Origin: Nitrospinota bacterium
Lineage (GTDB): Bacteria; Nitrospinota; Nitrospinia; Nitrospinales; VA-1
Assembly (NCBI GenBank): GCA_027619975.1
Contig: JAQCGX010000022.1
Span: forward strand, 1-54,080
Direction: 5' to 3'
Length of the DNA stretch: 54,080 nt
Below, piece after piece: positions 27,142 to 35,376 of the stretch; the first letter of the stretch is position 1; each line of letters opens with the position of its first letter. Both the position numbers and the translations under genes were made by a program. The notes below the pieces were generated by a model. The model was not told where the DNA came from and ran no database searches. It saw only the letters and a list, made by a program, of their open reading frames with translations.

Positions 27142-29115
27142 ATGTTGGGGAAACAAAAGAGAAGATACACAGCATTTTCATTAGCAATGGTTATGGCATT
27201 CGCCATCTATCTATTGCCCGGTTTGGCGACCGATGCGTATGCGAAGGAAGCATATGCGGGGCAGGCTTTCGCCGAAAAGGCTTTTGCCCAGGAAGTTCTG
27301 GCAGAAGAGGCAGTTAAGGGAGAGGGTGAGCCTGAAATTGAGTGGGGTCAGGACGTATTTTACAAGGACTATGAGGGCAATCCTCTGAAAGGTCCTGTAA
27401 GTGGTTTTCCGGCTCCTGAATTAGGCGAGTCTGATTACAATCATTATGAATTTGCACCCAGTCGGATGATTCTTTGGATTGCCAATCAGCAGCATCTGTA
27501 TTTTGGCAGTTTCGTTCTGGCGGTGCCGATTTTCTGTATGCTCATTGAGTTCGTTGGAATCCGTTCAAGAGAATCAGATCCTGTTATGGCTGGGAAGTAT
27601 GACAGGCTGGCTCACGATCTCATGAAGGTCAGCTTGACGGCTTACTCCTGGACCGCCATCCTGGGTGGCATCCTTCTTTTTACCTTTATTACGTTGTTCC
27701 CTGGTTTCTTCAAGTACATGGCTGGAGTTTTCCGCCCTGTAATGCATGTCTACGCTCTGATGTTTTTGGCGGAGAGTGGGGTTCTGTATGTGTATTACTA
27801 CGGTTGGGATAAGATGCAAGACGATCCTTTTCTGAAATGGATTCATTGCAGTCTTTCAGTTTTATTGAACCTCATCGGTACGGTTTTGATGTATCTGGCC
27901 AATTCATGGGCCACTTTCATGCAGGCTCCCGGTGGTATCGATGAGCAGGGAAGGTTCCTTGGTAACATCTGGCATGTCATTCATTCCACTTTGTGGAATC
28001 CGGTCGGTGTTCACAGGATTCTCGGTAACATCGTTTTTGGTGGTGGTATCGTTGGCGCGTATGCGGCCTATCACTATCTGACAGCTAAAACTGAAGAAGA
28101 AAGAGCGCATTACGACTGGGTTTGTTATGTTGCGATGTTTATCTGTATCTTCGGTTTGATTCCCCTGCCTTTCGCGGGCTACTGGTTGATGAAAGAGGTT
28201 TATGCTTTCCGTCAGCAGATGGGTATCACCCTGATGGGCGGAATCATGGCCTGGCTCTTCATCATTCAGGCGGTTATGATCGGCCTGCTCTTCTTCGCCG
28301 CAAACTCATACCTGCATAACGGGATGGCGCGCGTCAAAGGGGCGCACCGTTATATGAAGTACGCAAAATACATGATTCTGTTGTTGATCGTATGTTTCAC
28401 CATGTGGATGACTCCGCATACCATCGTTATGACTCCTGCAGAGCTCAAGGTCATGGGCGGGGCTCAGCATCCCATTGTTGGGCATTTCGGGGTTATGTCG
28501 GCGAAAAACACTGCGGTTAACCTGATGATCGTTACGACCATTTTATGTTTCCTTCTTTATCAAAGAGCGAATAAGAAAATTACCGTGCCGTGGGCAACCA
28601 TCGGCAATTGCTGGATCGCCGCGATTTTTGTAGGCGCTGCCGCTAATATTGTTTTCTTAGGTGTGTATGGTTATTTTCTTCCTGCTAACGTGCGGGTAGG
28701 GCTCTCCGTACCTCAGGTGTCAACCACTCTGACCACGCTGTTTGTCGGGACGGCCATTAATATTTCCATGTTTAAGGATTCAGAGTCCTATGGAGAAATT
28801 CAGTGGGGAACCCAGTCCAAAGTGGGAACTTACGCAATTTTCCTTCTGGCCATCTCCTTCACCTGGTTGATGGGGCTTATGGGCTACATCCGCTCAGCCG
28901 TAAGGTTGTTCTGGCATGTGACCGAGGTTATTCGCGATAACTCTGTGGATGCCTATACCCTGACCATTGGTGAGGCTGGAAAAATGCTGACATTCAATAC
29001 GCTGTTTGTATGGACACAATTTATAATTGTTTTCTGGATTGCCAGCTTGACCGCCAAAAAAGTACAGGCAGAGGCGCCAGAGGGCATTCCAGTTCCAGCT
29101 CAACAGCAACAGTAA
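27142..29115 (+). CDS. Cytochrome bd-like oxidase subunit I (CydA-like), large variant
   Basis: Large polytopic membrane protein (657 residues). After a signal/anchor (about 8-34) and a five-residue A-x-A-x-x repeat stretch (33-56), the core aligns by eye with CydA. IANQQHLYFGSF (H118) corresponds to the MYHF heme ligand region. GKYDRLAHDLMK corresponds to RYDRLARDFGK, LMFLAESGVLYVYYYGWDKM to FLESTF...FFGWDRL, NSWATFMQAP to NGWMQNP, and NPVGVHRILGNI (H291) to the second heme histidine region. The E. coli MEFQFGTNW glutamates are replaced (LLFTFITLF) and no GRQPW is present. No CydB follows. Bd-like oxidases of this kind occur in Nitrospira and Nitrospina; the terminal acceptor is unproven. 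The start has a strong GGAGG site. Confidence 0.82.
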   Translation: MLGKQKRRYTAFSLAMVMAFAIYLLPGLATDAYAKEAYAGQAFAEKAFAQEVLAEEAVKGEGEPEIEWGQDVFYKDYEGNPLKGPVSGFPAPELGESDYNHYEFAPSRMILWIANQQHLYFGSFVLAVPIFCMLIEFVGIRSRESDPVMAGKYDRLAHDLMKVSLTAYSWTAILGGILLFTFITLFPGFFKYMAGVFRPVMHVYALMFLAESGVLYVYYYGWDKMQDDPFLKWIHCSLSVLLNLIGTVLMYLANSWATFMQAPGGIDEQGRFLGNIWHVIHSTLWNPVGVHRILGNIVFGGGIVGAYAAYHYLTAKTEEERAHYDWVCYVAMFICIFGLIPLPFAGYWLMKEVYAFRQQMGITLMGGIMAWLFIIQAVMIGLLFFAANSYLHNGMARVKGAHRYMKYAKYMILLLIVCFTMWMTPHTIVMTPAELKVMGGAQHPIVGHFGVMSAKNTAVNLMIVTTILCFLLYQRANKKITVPWATIGNCWIAAIFVGAAANIVFLGVYGYFLPANVRVGLSVPQVSTTLTTLFVGTAINISMFKDSESYGEIQWGTQSKVGTYAIFLLAISFTWLMGLMGYIRSAVRLFWHVTEVIRDNSVDAYTLTIGEAGKMLTFNTLFVWTQFIIVFWIASLTAKKVQAEAPEGIPVPAQQQQ

Positions 29116-29183
29116 GATATAGTGGATATTCAGTAATTAGATTGAATAGTTTAATTTGATGGAAAAAAGGAGAGGAGTAAGGA

Positions 29184-30536
29184 ATGTTACCTGAACAGCA
29201 TGACATTTTGTGGACGTATATGACCATGGCGTACACATTTTTCGCACTCTTCGTCTTCGGTAATGTGGTCAAGCATTGCCGGGAACGGGAGGGGGTCAAC
29301 ACCACCTTGTGGGGGGGGATATTTGGTGTTTTGGCTCTGGTAAGTTTTTTTGAAACTGTGCATATGTTCGATTTGACGCAAGTCGAGCAAATCAGTTTCT
29401 TCTTTAATTACCAAATATTAACCGTGTTTGCAATTTTGCTGTGCTGGGGTGTGTTTTTCAAGAGCCAGCAAATCGAAGCTCAATCTCCACCTATTGTCAG
29501 AGCGTTTTTCTTCTGGAGCACGGTTTCTGTATTGCTCGCCGGTTACACCAACTGGTTGCCTCAACAAAGAAGTGATCCGCCTCCGAAGGCGGCGGCAATC
29601 TCTGCAGATCTCACCATGGAAGACTATGTTGAGATGGGCCGTGTCATTGTTATGGGTGCCAAGCAAGTGGCGGGTCAGAAGTCGATCGGAAAAGGTCAGT
29701 GTCCTCTTTGTCACACGTTTGATCCTGGTGATAACATAGGTCGTTGCCCGAATCTGTTCGGTGTTGAAGAGCGGAGTCACGGCCGCATTAAAGAGGATAG
29801 GTATAAAACCAGTCCTGTTGCGATAGGTGAGACAGAGCCGGCCACTGGTACTGTTAAGGGGAAACCCGATCAAATTCCTGCGGAGTACCGAAGAGCGGGA
29901 AGTGCTGATTTGATAGGGGAAGATTATTTGCGTGAATCCCTGATGTGCCCTACCTGTTACGTTGTGACGGGTTATGGTAAGGATGGCGACACTAAAAGTC
30001 CGATGCCTGTTATCAACAAGCCGCCGATCAGTTTAACTCCCGTTGAGTTGAATGCGGTCATCGCCTGGTTGCAATCTAAGGACACTCCTGGTGAGTTTGC
30101 GAAAATTACTGTTCCCCTGCCAACTGGTGGTGGAGCTACAGCGGAAGCCGCTCCTGCAGAAGAAGGCGATAAGCCGGTATTCGTGACTGGGAACGAGTCC
30201 ATGGATCAGATGATCAATACCTTGGGTTGTCCGCTTTGCCACACCATCCCTGGAATTGAGGGAGCGGTTGGAGAGCTCGGACCCAAGCTCCATGAAAAAA
30301 CCAATGCCCCTAATAGAATCAAAGATTCAAACTATAAGGGGAAGGCCAAGAATACCAAGGAGTATGTCAGGGAGTCTATTTTGAGCCCTGGCGCTTATGT
30401 GGTCTTCAATGAGGAAGCAGGCGAGTCCTTTCCAGATGGTCTGATGCCCACAACGTTCGGGCAGATGCTTTCAGTTGAAGCACTGGATAAGCTCGTTGAT
30501 TTTATTAGCCAGACAGAAGCCCCTCCAAAGGGTTGA
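29184..30536 (+). CDS. Membrane-anchored diheme cytochrome c
   Basis: The first 125 residues hold four hydrophobic helices (about 11-30, 42-58, 72-93, 104-122). A periplasmic part follows with two CPLCH heme-c motifs at 173-177 and 349-353, each opening a similar module (GQCPLCHTFDPGDNIGRCPNLFGV and LGCPLCHTIPGIEGAVGELGPKL). Each module ends in a possible Met ligand (KSPMPVI and GLMPTTF). The first module also carries a CPTCY motif at 255-259, which lacks the heme histidine and looks like a degenerate or non-heme site. The linker is PTGGGATAEAAPAEEGD. It probably passes electrons to or from the CydA-like partner 68 bases upstream. A GGAG site precedes the ATG. Confidence 0.88.
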   Translation: MLPEQHDILWTYMTMAYTFFALFVFGNVVKHCREREGVNTTLWGGIFGVLALVSFFETVHMFDLTQVEQISFFFNYQILTVFAILLCWGVFFKSQQIEAQSPPIVRAFFFWSTVSVLLAGYTNWLPQQRSDPPPKAAAISADLTMEDYVEMGRVIVMGAKQVAGQKSIGKGQCPLCHTFDPGDNIGRCPNLFGVEERSHGRIKEDRYKTSPVAIGETEPATGTVKGKPDQIPAEYRRAGSADLIGEDYLRESLMCPTCYVVTGYGKDGDTKSPMPVINKPPISLTPVELNAVIAWLQSKDTPGEFAKITVPLPTGGGATAEAAPAEEGDKPVFVTGNESMDQMINTLGCPLCHTIPGIEGAVGELGPKLHEKTNAPNRIKDSNYKGKAKNTKEYVRESILSPGAYVVFNEEAGESFPDGLMPTTFGQMLSVEALDKLVDFISQTEAPPKG

Positions 30537-30550
30537 TCACATAGGAGAAA

Positions 30551-31558
30551 ATGATGAACAAAACGTTAATGAGTTTCATCGTATTTGTTGGTGGTTTGCT
30601 GGTGTTTCATAATGTGGTGTTTCCCATATTCACAACCAAAGAGCCCGGCTGGATCCTGAACAGGTACGTGTATTATCTAACAATCCCTGCATTCCTGATA
30701 TTTGTTAATATCACTTTGCGGCTGAAGCCTCCGATCGCACTGAATGCGTTAGTGGTTTGGTGTCTGGGCTTCTACTTTTACAAATATATACTTTTTCCAC
30801 CGATTCCCTGGACCCTGTTCATCACTTATATGATGTTGTGGTCAATCGGAACATTCCTTTACATCAGTCAGGATGCGGATACTTTCCGGGAATTTAGAGC
30901 GCCAATCGCCAAGACCATTGCAGGTGAATACAAATTGGCGCGAATGGTTCTTTTTGTCTTGTTGCCGGTCCTGGTTGGGTTTGCAACTTACAAGGCTATC
31001 TATCCTGCTTTCGAAGAACCTGTTGAATTGCGGACGGTGCATCCTGCGCCTCCCGCAACCACCAAAGTTCATGGGAAAACGTATACCCTGGAATCCGCTA
31101 GAAATCCTTTCAGGGTTGACGAGCAGGATAATTATAAAGATAGTTTCCCGTTTCTGGATGCGGATAAAAATGAGTACATGAAAAACGTAACCGAAGGTGG
31201 AACGGTGTTCTTTCAGAACTGCCATTTCTGTCACGGGGATCAGCTCAACGGGCTGGGAATGTTCTCTCATGTGTTTAATCCGACACCGGCGAACTTTATT
31301 GATCCTGGTACCATTGCCATGCTGAGAGAGTCCTTTCTGTTCTGGAGGGTTTCAAAAGGTGGCCCTGGGCTTCCGAACGAATCAACTCCGTGGTCTTCTG
31401 CAATGCCCCCTTGGGAAGAGCATTTGACAACAGAAGAGATTTGGAAGGTCATCCTTTTCGAGTACTGGTACACAGGATGGCATCCAAGGACGTTTGATAC
31501 GGAAGAGAACTATGTCGGTCAATGGGAGAAAGAGGGCAAGCCAAAGGGCATCTACTAA
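30551..31558 (+). CDS. Membrane-anchored monoheme cytochrome c
   Basis: The N-terminal 150 residues contain several hydrophobic helices (about 8-26, 38-55, 62-80, 84-104, 130-148). The C-terminal periplasmic domain has one heme motif, CHFCH (224-228), in GTVFFQNCHFCHGDQLNGLG, and a likely Met ligand in WSSAMPPWEEHLT. The heme-domain layout (FQ.CHFCHGD..NG.G, SAMPPW...L...EIW..I.FEYW) is typical of class I cytochrome c subunits found in nitrite- and sulfur-oxidation clusters. Two ATGs in tandem follow a GGAG site. It sits 14 bases after the diheme cytochrome and 66 before the NxrC-like gene, in one operon. Confidence 0.88.
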   Translation: MMNKTLMSFIVFVGGLLVFHNVVFPIFTTKEPGWILNRYVYYLTIPAFLIFVNITLRLKPPIALNALVVWCLGFYFYKYILFPPIPWTLFITYMMLWSIGTFLYISQDADTFREFRAPIAKTIAGEYKLARMVLFVLLPVLVGFATYKAIYPAFEEPVELRTVHPAPPATTKVHGKTYTLESARNPFRVDEQDNYKDSFPFLDADKNEYMKNVTEGGTVFFQNCHFCHGDQLNGLGMFSHVFNPTPANFIDPGTIAMLRESFLFWRVSKGGPGLPNESTPWSSAMPPWEEHLTTEEIWKVILFEYWYTGWHPRTFDTEENYVGQWEKEGKPKGIY

Positions 31559-31624
31559 CCCGGCCAAGGACCATTTAATAAGTAATAAACACAAACAACC
31601 TTCAAACAGAGGGAACTAGGTGTT

Positions 31625-33346
31625 ATGAATAAGATTAGAAAAATAAACATTGGCCGGTTGTTCTTTCTGGGAGTGATGCTGATAGCATTCTGCCTGTTGG
31701 CATCCCCGGTTGCGGCAGAGCAACCGGCGGACCCTGTAAAAAAAGAACTGCTGGAAAAGGGTAAGAAAGTCTATTACAAACGCTGTGTCTGGTGTCATGG
31801 TGTTGAGGGCGGTGGCGATGGTCCCTCTGCGGATCGTTTATTTACGCGCCCACGTAACTTTATCCAGGGTACGTTCAAGATTCGCCGCACGGACTCAGGC
31901 GAGCTTCCATTGGAAGATGATCTTATCCGTACCGTCAAAAACGGTCTTCCGGGTTCGGCAATGCCGGCCTGGGGTGAGTTTTTGTCGGACGATGAAATCG
32001 TAGCGGTTGTCAACTTTGTTAAAACTCTGGTTCAGGACCGGAGTTTTGATGATGCGGATGATACTGTGAACGTTCAGGATTTTGGCACCAATCCCTGGGG
32101 CACCAAAGCCCCTTATCATTTAGGGATACCGCAGGAAGCCATTGATCAAGGCAAAGAAATTTTTACCAAGAATAAATGCTTTGAGTGTCATGGTGGTGAA
32201 GGTCGCGGCGATGGTAACCCAACTATGAAAGATGATTGGGGTTTCCCGATTGTTGCCGCAAATTGGCAGCAATGCTGGAACTTCCGTGGTAGCCGACGGA
32301 ACCATTACGATCCTTTCAATGTGGTGCGAACTGTTTCCACAGGGTTGAATGGCACGCCGATGCCGAACTTCAAAGATCGTATTACGGTTGAAGACCGGTG
32401 GAAGCTGGCGGCTTTTGTTAACTCTCTTTGTCCAAGAAAGAAAATAGACAACTTGACGAGCAAGCCGATTCCGGATTTTCTCATCAGTTCCAAATACACT
32501 GAAGGGAAAGTTGTTCCCAAGATTGACGATCCTTCCTGGTATATTCCAGATGATGATCCGAGCATCAAACCCTGGGCAAAAGAGTTTAAGGACAACCCAA
32601 AAAAGCATTACATCGCGATGGCGGGCCAGATTACCCGGGGAAAAAGAAACTTTGATCCCAAAACGGATAATCTTTGGGTGTCTTCCCGATGGAGTGCTGA
32701 GGATAATGCGGTTTATTACCTGTTAGAGTATCACCTGCGCTTCATGTCTACCGACCCTGAATATCCGGATGCGGTTGCCATGCAGTGGCCAGCCAAACTT
32801 CAAGATCTCTTTGGAGCTGAAAAGCCTTACTTTATCAATGGCGATTCCAAAAAACCCGTTGATATCTGGAAGGCGAATTTGATGGTACAGGATTACACTC
32901 CGACCAACGCTCCTAATGCAAAGGGGTATCAAGTTAAAGGCAGTGTCCAGGAAATAGTTGGACATGGCATTGAAGCTTTGGAAGTGAAAAAAGGCGGTCA
33001 GGTGGAGATTGTGGATTCTCTTTTTCAACAAGGTAAAGTCAGGGTGATGCTGAGACGATCCTTGAAGACTGAAGGAGAGTTTGACGTACAGATCCCAACT
33101 GAGACCTTCATTCCCGTTTCTTTTTTGCAGTGGGCGGGTGTTGATAAGGAGAAGGATGAGCACATGGCTATTTCAACCTGGTATTACACCATTTTGGAGC
33201 CGCCTCTGCCCGATTCGTTGTACTACATGCCTCCGATCATGGCCGTTGTTTTCATCGGTCTGCAGGGCTGGTTGGTGTGGATGACCAAACGGACTCGAAG
33301 GATGTACGACGAGGGTAAAGTTAGACGAGATATTATTCCTGAATAA
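31625..33346 (+). CDS. Diheme cytochrome c fused to an ethylbenzene-dehydrogenase/NxrC-type heme domain
   Basis: A signal peptide (about 1-31, ending VAA) precedes two class I cytochrome c domains with CVWCH (54-58) and CFECH (185-189) and Met ligands in GSAMPAWG (M113) and GTPMPNF. A third domain of about 230 residues (about 310-540: HYIAMAGQITRGK, NLWVSSRWSAEDNAVYYLLE, DAVAMQWPAKL, VKGSVQEIVG, VRVMLRRSL) has the beta-sandwich pattern of EB_dh-type heme-b subunits such as NxrC/DdhC. A single C-terminal helix (about 541-561) anchors it, followed by a basic tail. It is a good candidate for the electron-transfer subunit of a nitrite-oxidation-linked complex. The DMSO-reductase-family alpha and beta subunits are not in the window. 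Confidence 0.85.
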   Translation: MNKIRKINIGRLFFLGVMLIAFCLLASPVAAEQPADPVKKELLEKGKKVYYKRCVWCHGVEGGGDGPSADRLFTRPRNFIQGTFKIRRTDSGELPLEDDLIRTVKNGLPGSAMPAWGEFLSDDEIVAVVNFVKTLVQDRSFDDADDTVNVQDFGTNPWGTKAPYHLGIPQEAIDQGKEIFTKNKCFECHGGEGRGDGNPTMKDDWGFPIVAANWQQCWNFRGSRRNHYDPFNVVRTVSTGLNGTPMPNFKDRITVEDRWKLAAFVNSLCPRKKIDNLTSKPIPDFLISSKYTEGKVVPKIDDPSWYIPDDDPSIKPWAKEFKDNPKKHYIAMAGQITRGKRNFDPKTDNLWVSSRWSAEDNAVYYLLEYHLRFMSTDPEYPDAVAMQWPAKLQDLFGAEKPYFINGDSKKPVDIWKANLMVQDYTPTNAPNAKGYQVKGSVQEIVGHGIEALEVKKGGQVEIVDSLFQQGKVRVMLRRSLKTEGEFDVQIPTETFIPVSFLQWAGVDKEKDEHMAISTWYYTILEPPLPDSLYYMPPIMAVVFIGLQGWLVWMTKRTRRMYDEGKVRRDIIPE

Positions 33347-33370
33347 TATGTCGTGATAGAAGTGAATATG

Positions 33371-33402
33371 AAAAGCCCGCCGAAAGGCGGGCTTTTTTTT
33401 TG
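33371..33402. terminator. Strong intrinsic terminator of the respiratory operon (bidirectional)
   Basis: The perfect 7-bp stem GCCCGCC / GGCGGGC (33375-33381 and 33386-33392), with a GAAA tetraloop, is followed by nine T residues on the plus strand. On the minus strand the stem is followed by TTTT, so it can also stop rpoZ transcription. It lies 25 bases after the NxrC-like stop. Confidence 0.93.
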
Positions 33403-33481
33403 TTTTTATTTTAAGGAGAAAATAGGTTGGGAACAACCTGAGGAAGTGGCCCCTTGTGGATAAGGAGGGAATTAGGTGATA

Positions 33482-33721
33482 TTATTCCTCTACAGTTTGT
33501 TCCAGATCCATATTTCCTTCAATGATTTCCTTTAGAGCCAGGGAGAAGAAATATTTTGGAGAAGAATACTCAGACGCATCCACCTCAATGGTGGGTTGGG
33601 CGCCTTTTTCGAGCTGGTGAACCCTTTGAGAGACAAGAATGCATAACAGGTACCGGCTCTTTACAACCTCGAGCGCCCTGCGGGTTAATTCGTTATTCTC
33701 CTGAAAATCCAGTGTTAACAC
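33482..33721 (-). CDS. rpoZ: RNA polymerase omega subunit, probable
   Basis: A 79-residue acidic protein with the omega pattern: RRALEVVKSRYLLCILVSQRVHQLEKGAQP followed by YFFSLALKEIIEGNMDLEQ, matching the usual helix with ...R..L...A..R..QL..GA.P and the AL.EI..G.I segment. The start is GTG at 33721 with GGGAG seven bases upstream. Omega helps assemble RNA polymerase and bind ppGpp. The similarity is seen by eye only, and the N terminus is shorter than in E. coli. It is not obviously in an operon: ltaE lies 105 bases upstream on the same strand. Confidence 0.72.
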   Translation of the reverse strand: MLTLDFQENNELTRRALEVVKSRYLLCILVSQRVHQLEKGAQPTIEVDASEYSSPKYFFSLALKEIIEGNMDLEQTVEE

Positions 33722-33826
33722 AAAATTTCTCCCGGTTTAAAGATTGAGTTGCAAATCTACCTGCATTTTATGGTTTTGTGAGAGCGGTGTCAAACCCTAA
33801 GCCTTTAATCGCCTTATCTTTATCGG

Positions 33827-34861
33827 TCAAACAAGTAGATCTCGGATAGTATATACAACTTTTTTAACCTGCTCTGACGATATTTCTCTATGGAGCACGG
33901 CGCGAAAAATACCCGGTTCGATCATCAGTATTTTAACTCCCCTGAAATCAAGGGTGTTTATAAAGCTATCAGGGGTCATCACGGGGTGGTTCAATTTAAA
34001 AAATATAATGTTTGTTTTAATTTGGTGCAGGTTTAATTCAATTCCCACGATATTTTCCAGGCCTTGGGCGAGTTCCTGGGTGAGTTGATGGTCTTTTTTT
34101 AGCTCGTTGATCTGGTTTTCCAGAGCAACGAGGCCTGCTGCTGCCAGGTGACCGGCCTGTCGCATCCCTCCGCCGACCATTTTACGAAGTTTTCTGGCCT
34201 TGCGGGCAAACTCCTCGGTACCGCATACAAGCGACCCTACGGGTGCTGACAGTCCCTTTGAAAGACAGAACATGACCGAATCCACATGGCGAGCCAGGAC
34301 AGACACTTCAGTATTTAACGCGATTGCCGCGTTGAAGACCCGGGCCCCATCCAGATGAATTTTCAACGAATGTCTGCTTGCTAAATCAGCCACCTCTTCC
34401 ATATAGGCAGGCGTTAACGGCGAACCTTGACAATAGTTGTGGGTGTTTTCCAGACAGATCAGACGGGTGGGAGGGTAGTGGAGATCGGAATGTCTCACCG
34501 CTTTTTCAATTTTATCCAACGGCAAGGTTCCGTCTTCAGAATTTGAGACGATATACGGGTGGACCCCTCCCAGAGCAGAAACTCCCCCGACTTCATTCAG
34601 GAAGATGTGACTGCGGTCTCCAAGAATGATTTCATCGCCTCTTGCGCAGTGCGCCAGAATGGATATTAAGTTCCCCATCGTTCCACTGGGTACGAACAGC
34701 GCCGCTTCTTTCCCTGTTATCTCCGCCGCTTTCTCTTCAAGTTTATTGACGGTTGGATCTTCTCTGAAAACGTCATCTCCCACATCTGCCTTGGCCATAG
34801 CTTCGCGCATGGCCTTTGTTGGCTGAGTCAGGGTATCGCTTCTGAGGTCAATCGGTTTCAT
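33827..34861 (-). CDS. ltaE: Low-specificity L-threonine aldolase
   Basis: PLP enzyme cleaving threonine (and allo-threonine) to glycine and acetaldehyde. The N terminus IDLRSDTLTQPTKAMREAM, GDDVFREDPTVNKLEE, ALFVPSGTMGNLISILAH, HLDGARVFNAA and K202 in CLSKGLSAPVGS are all family signatures. Length 344 is normal. The start overlaps the stop of the upstream membrane-protein gene by 14 bases, indicating coupling. The product could feed glycine to the gcvP-type system encoded elsewhere in the window. Confidence 0.95.
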   Translation of the reverse strand: MKPIDLRSDTLTQPTKAMREAMAKADVGDDVFREDPTVNKLEEKAAEITGKEAALFVPSGTMGNLISILAHCARGDEIILGDRSHIFLNEVGGVSALGGVHPYIVSNSEDGTLPLDKIEKAVRHSDLHYPPTRLICLENTHNYCQGSPLTPAYMEEVADLASRHSLKIHLDGARVFNAAIALNTEVSVLARHVDSVMFCLSKGLSAPVGSLVCGTEEFARKARKLRKMVGGGMRQAGHLAAAGLVALENQINELKKDHQLTQELAQGLENIVGIELNLHQIKTNIIFFKLNHPVMTPDSFINTLDFRGVKILMIEPGIFRAVLHREISSEQVKKVVYTIRDLLV

Positions 34862-35201
34862 TTTGTTCCTGATGCGGTGCGGTTGACGGGCGCTTTTTCT
34901 TTTCCAGATGATTCCTTTTAATTCGGTAATAAACGATGGAAATCAAGAATACGGGAAATATCATCCCAAACAAAAGAATCTTTTGGACTTGTCCCGGTTG
35001 GAAATCAAACAAAAGCAGTGCTCTATATTCAAATTGTGTTGCAAAAACCAGAATAAACGAGAAGATCAAAATATACCCTAGTCTTTTGGAACCCTTGGGA
35101 CCGGGAAAAACCAGTGAATAGGCGATGAAGTTCAAACCCAGAAAAAGAATTCCGTTTAGGAACATCAGATATATGATTGTATTTTGATCTTGAGTGAGCA
35201 T
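34848..35201 (-). CDS. Small membrane protein of unknown function
   Basis: A 117-residue protein with three predicted membrane helices (about 8-32, 41-59, 73-91). A very basic and then polar cytoplasmic-like tail follows (YRIKRNHLEKKKRPSTAPHQEQNETD). I recognise no family. The end overlaps ltaE by 14 bases, so the two are translated together. It starts at ATG 35201; upstream is a gap of about 120 bases and then the porin terminator. Its coding status rests on the overlap and on the coherent helix pattern. Confidence 0.65.
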   Translation of the reverse strand: MLTQDQNTIIYLMFLNGILFLGLNFIAYSLVFPGPKGSKRLGYILIFSFILVFATQFEYRALLLFDFQPGQVQKILLFGMIFPVFLISIVYYRIKRNHLEKKKRPSTAPHQEQNETD

Positions 35202-35321
35202 GAGGGCACAGAAAAAGGGAGATTAATCTTCAACTATTTTACAGGGTTTGCTCGGCAGGTGAAACCTAAATGCTCAATGGAAGTTGGGTTGGATAAAAAG
35301 CACAGGGTGGGGGAATAAAAA

Positions 35322-35348
35322 AGGCCAGACGGAAAAACCGCCTGGCCT
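35322..35348 (-). terminator. Intrinsic terminator of the porin gene
   Basis: An 11-bp stem AGGCCAGACGG / CCGCCTGGCCT (one A-C mismatch) has an AAAAA loop (TTTTT on the minus strand). Read on the minus strand it is followed by TTTTTTATT. It lies 29 bases past the porin stop and could act in both directions. Confidence 0.88.
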
Positions 35349-35376
35349 GATTTTTATCGATTAAAGCGATTGCGTT

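Noticed and set aside
27142-29115. Canonical cytochrome bd quinol oxidase subunit I (cydA)
   Set aside because: Much longer than CydA, lacking the MEFQFG glutamates and a GRQPW stretch, and without cydB; kept as CydA-like only.
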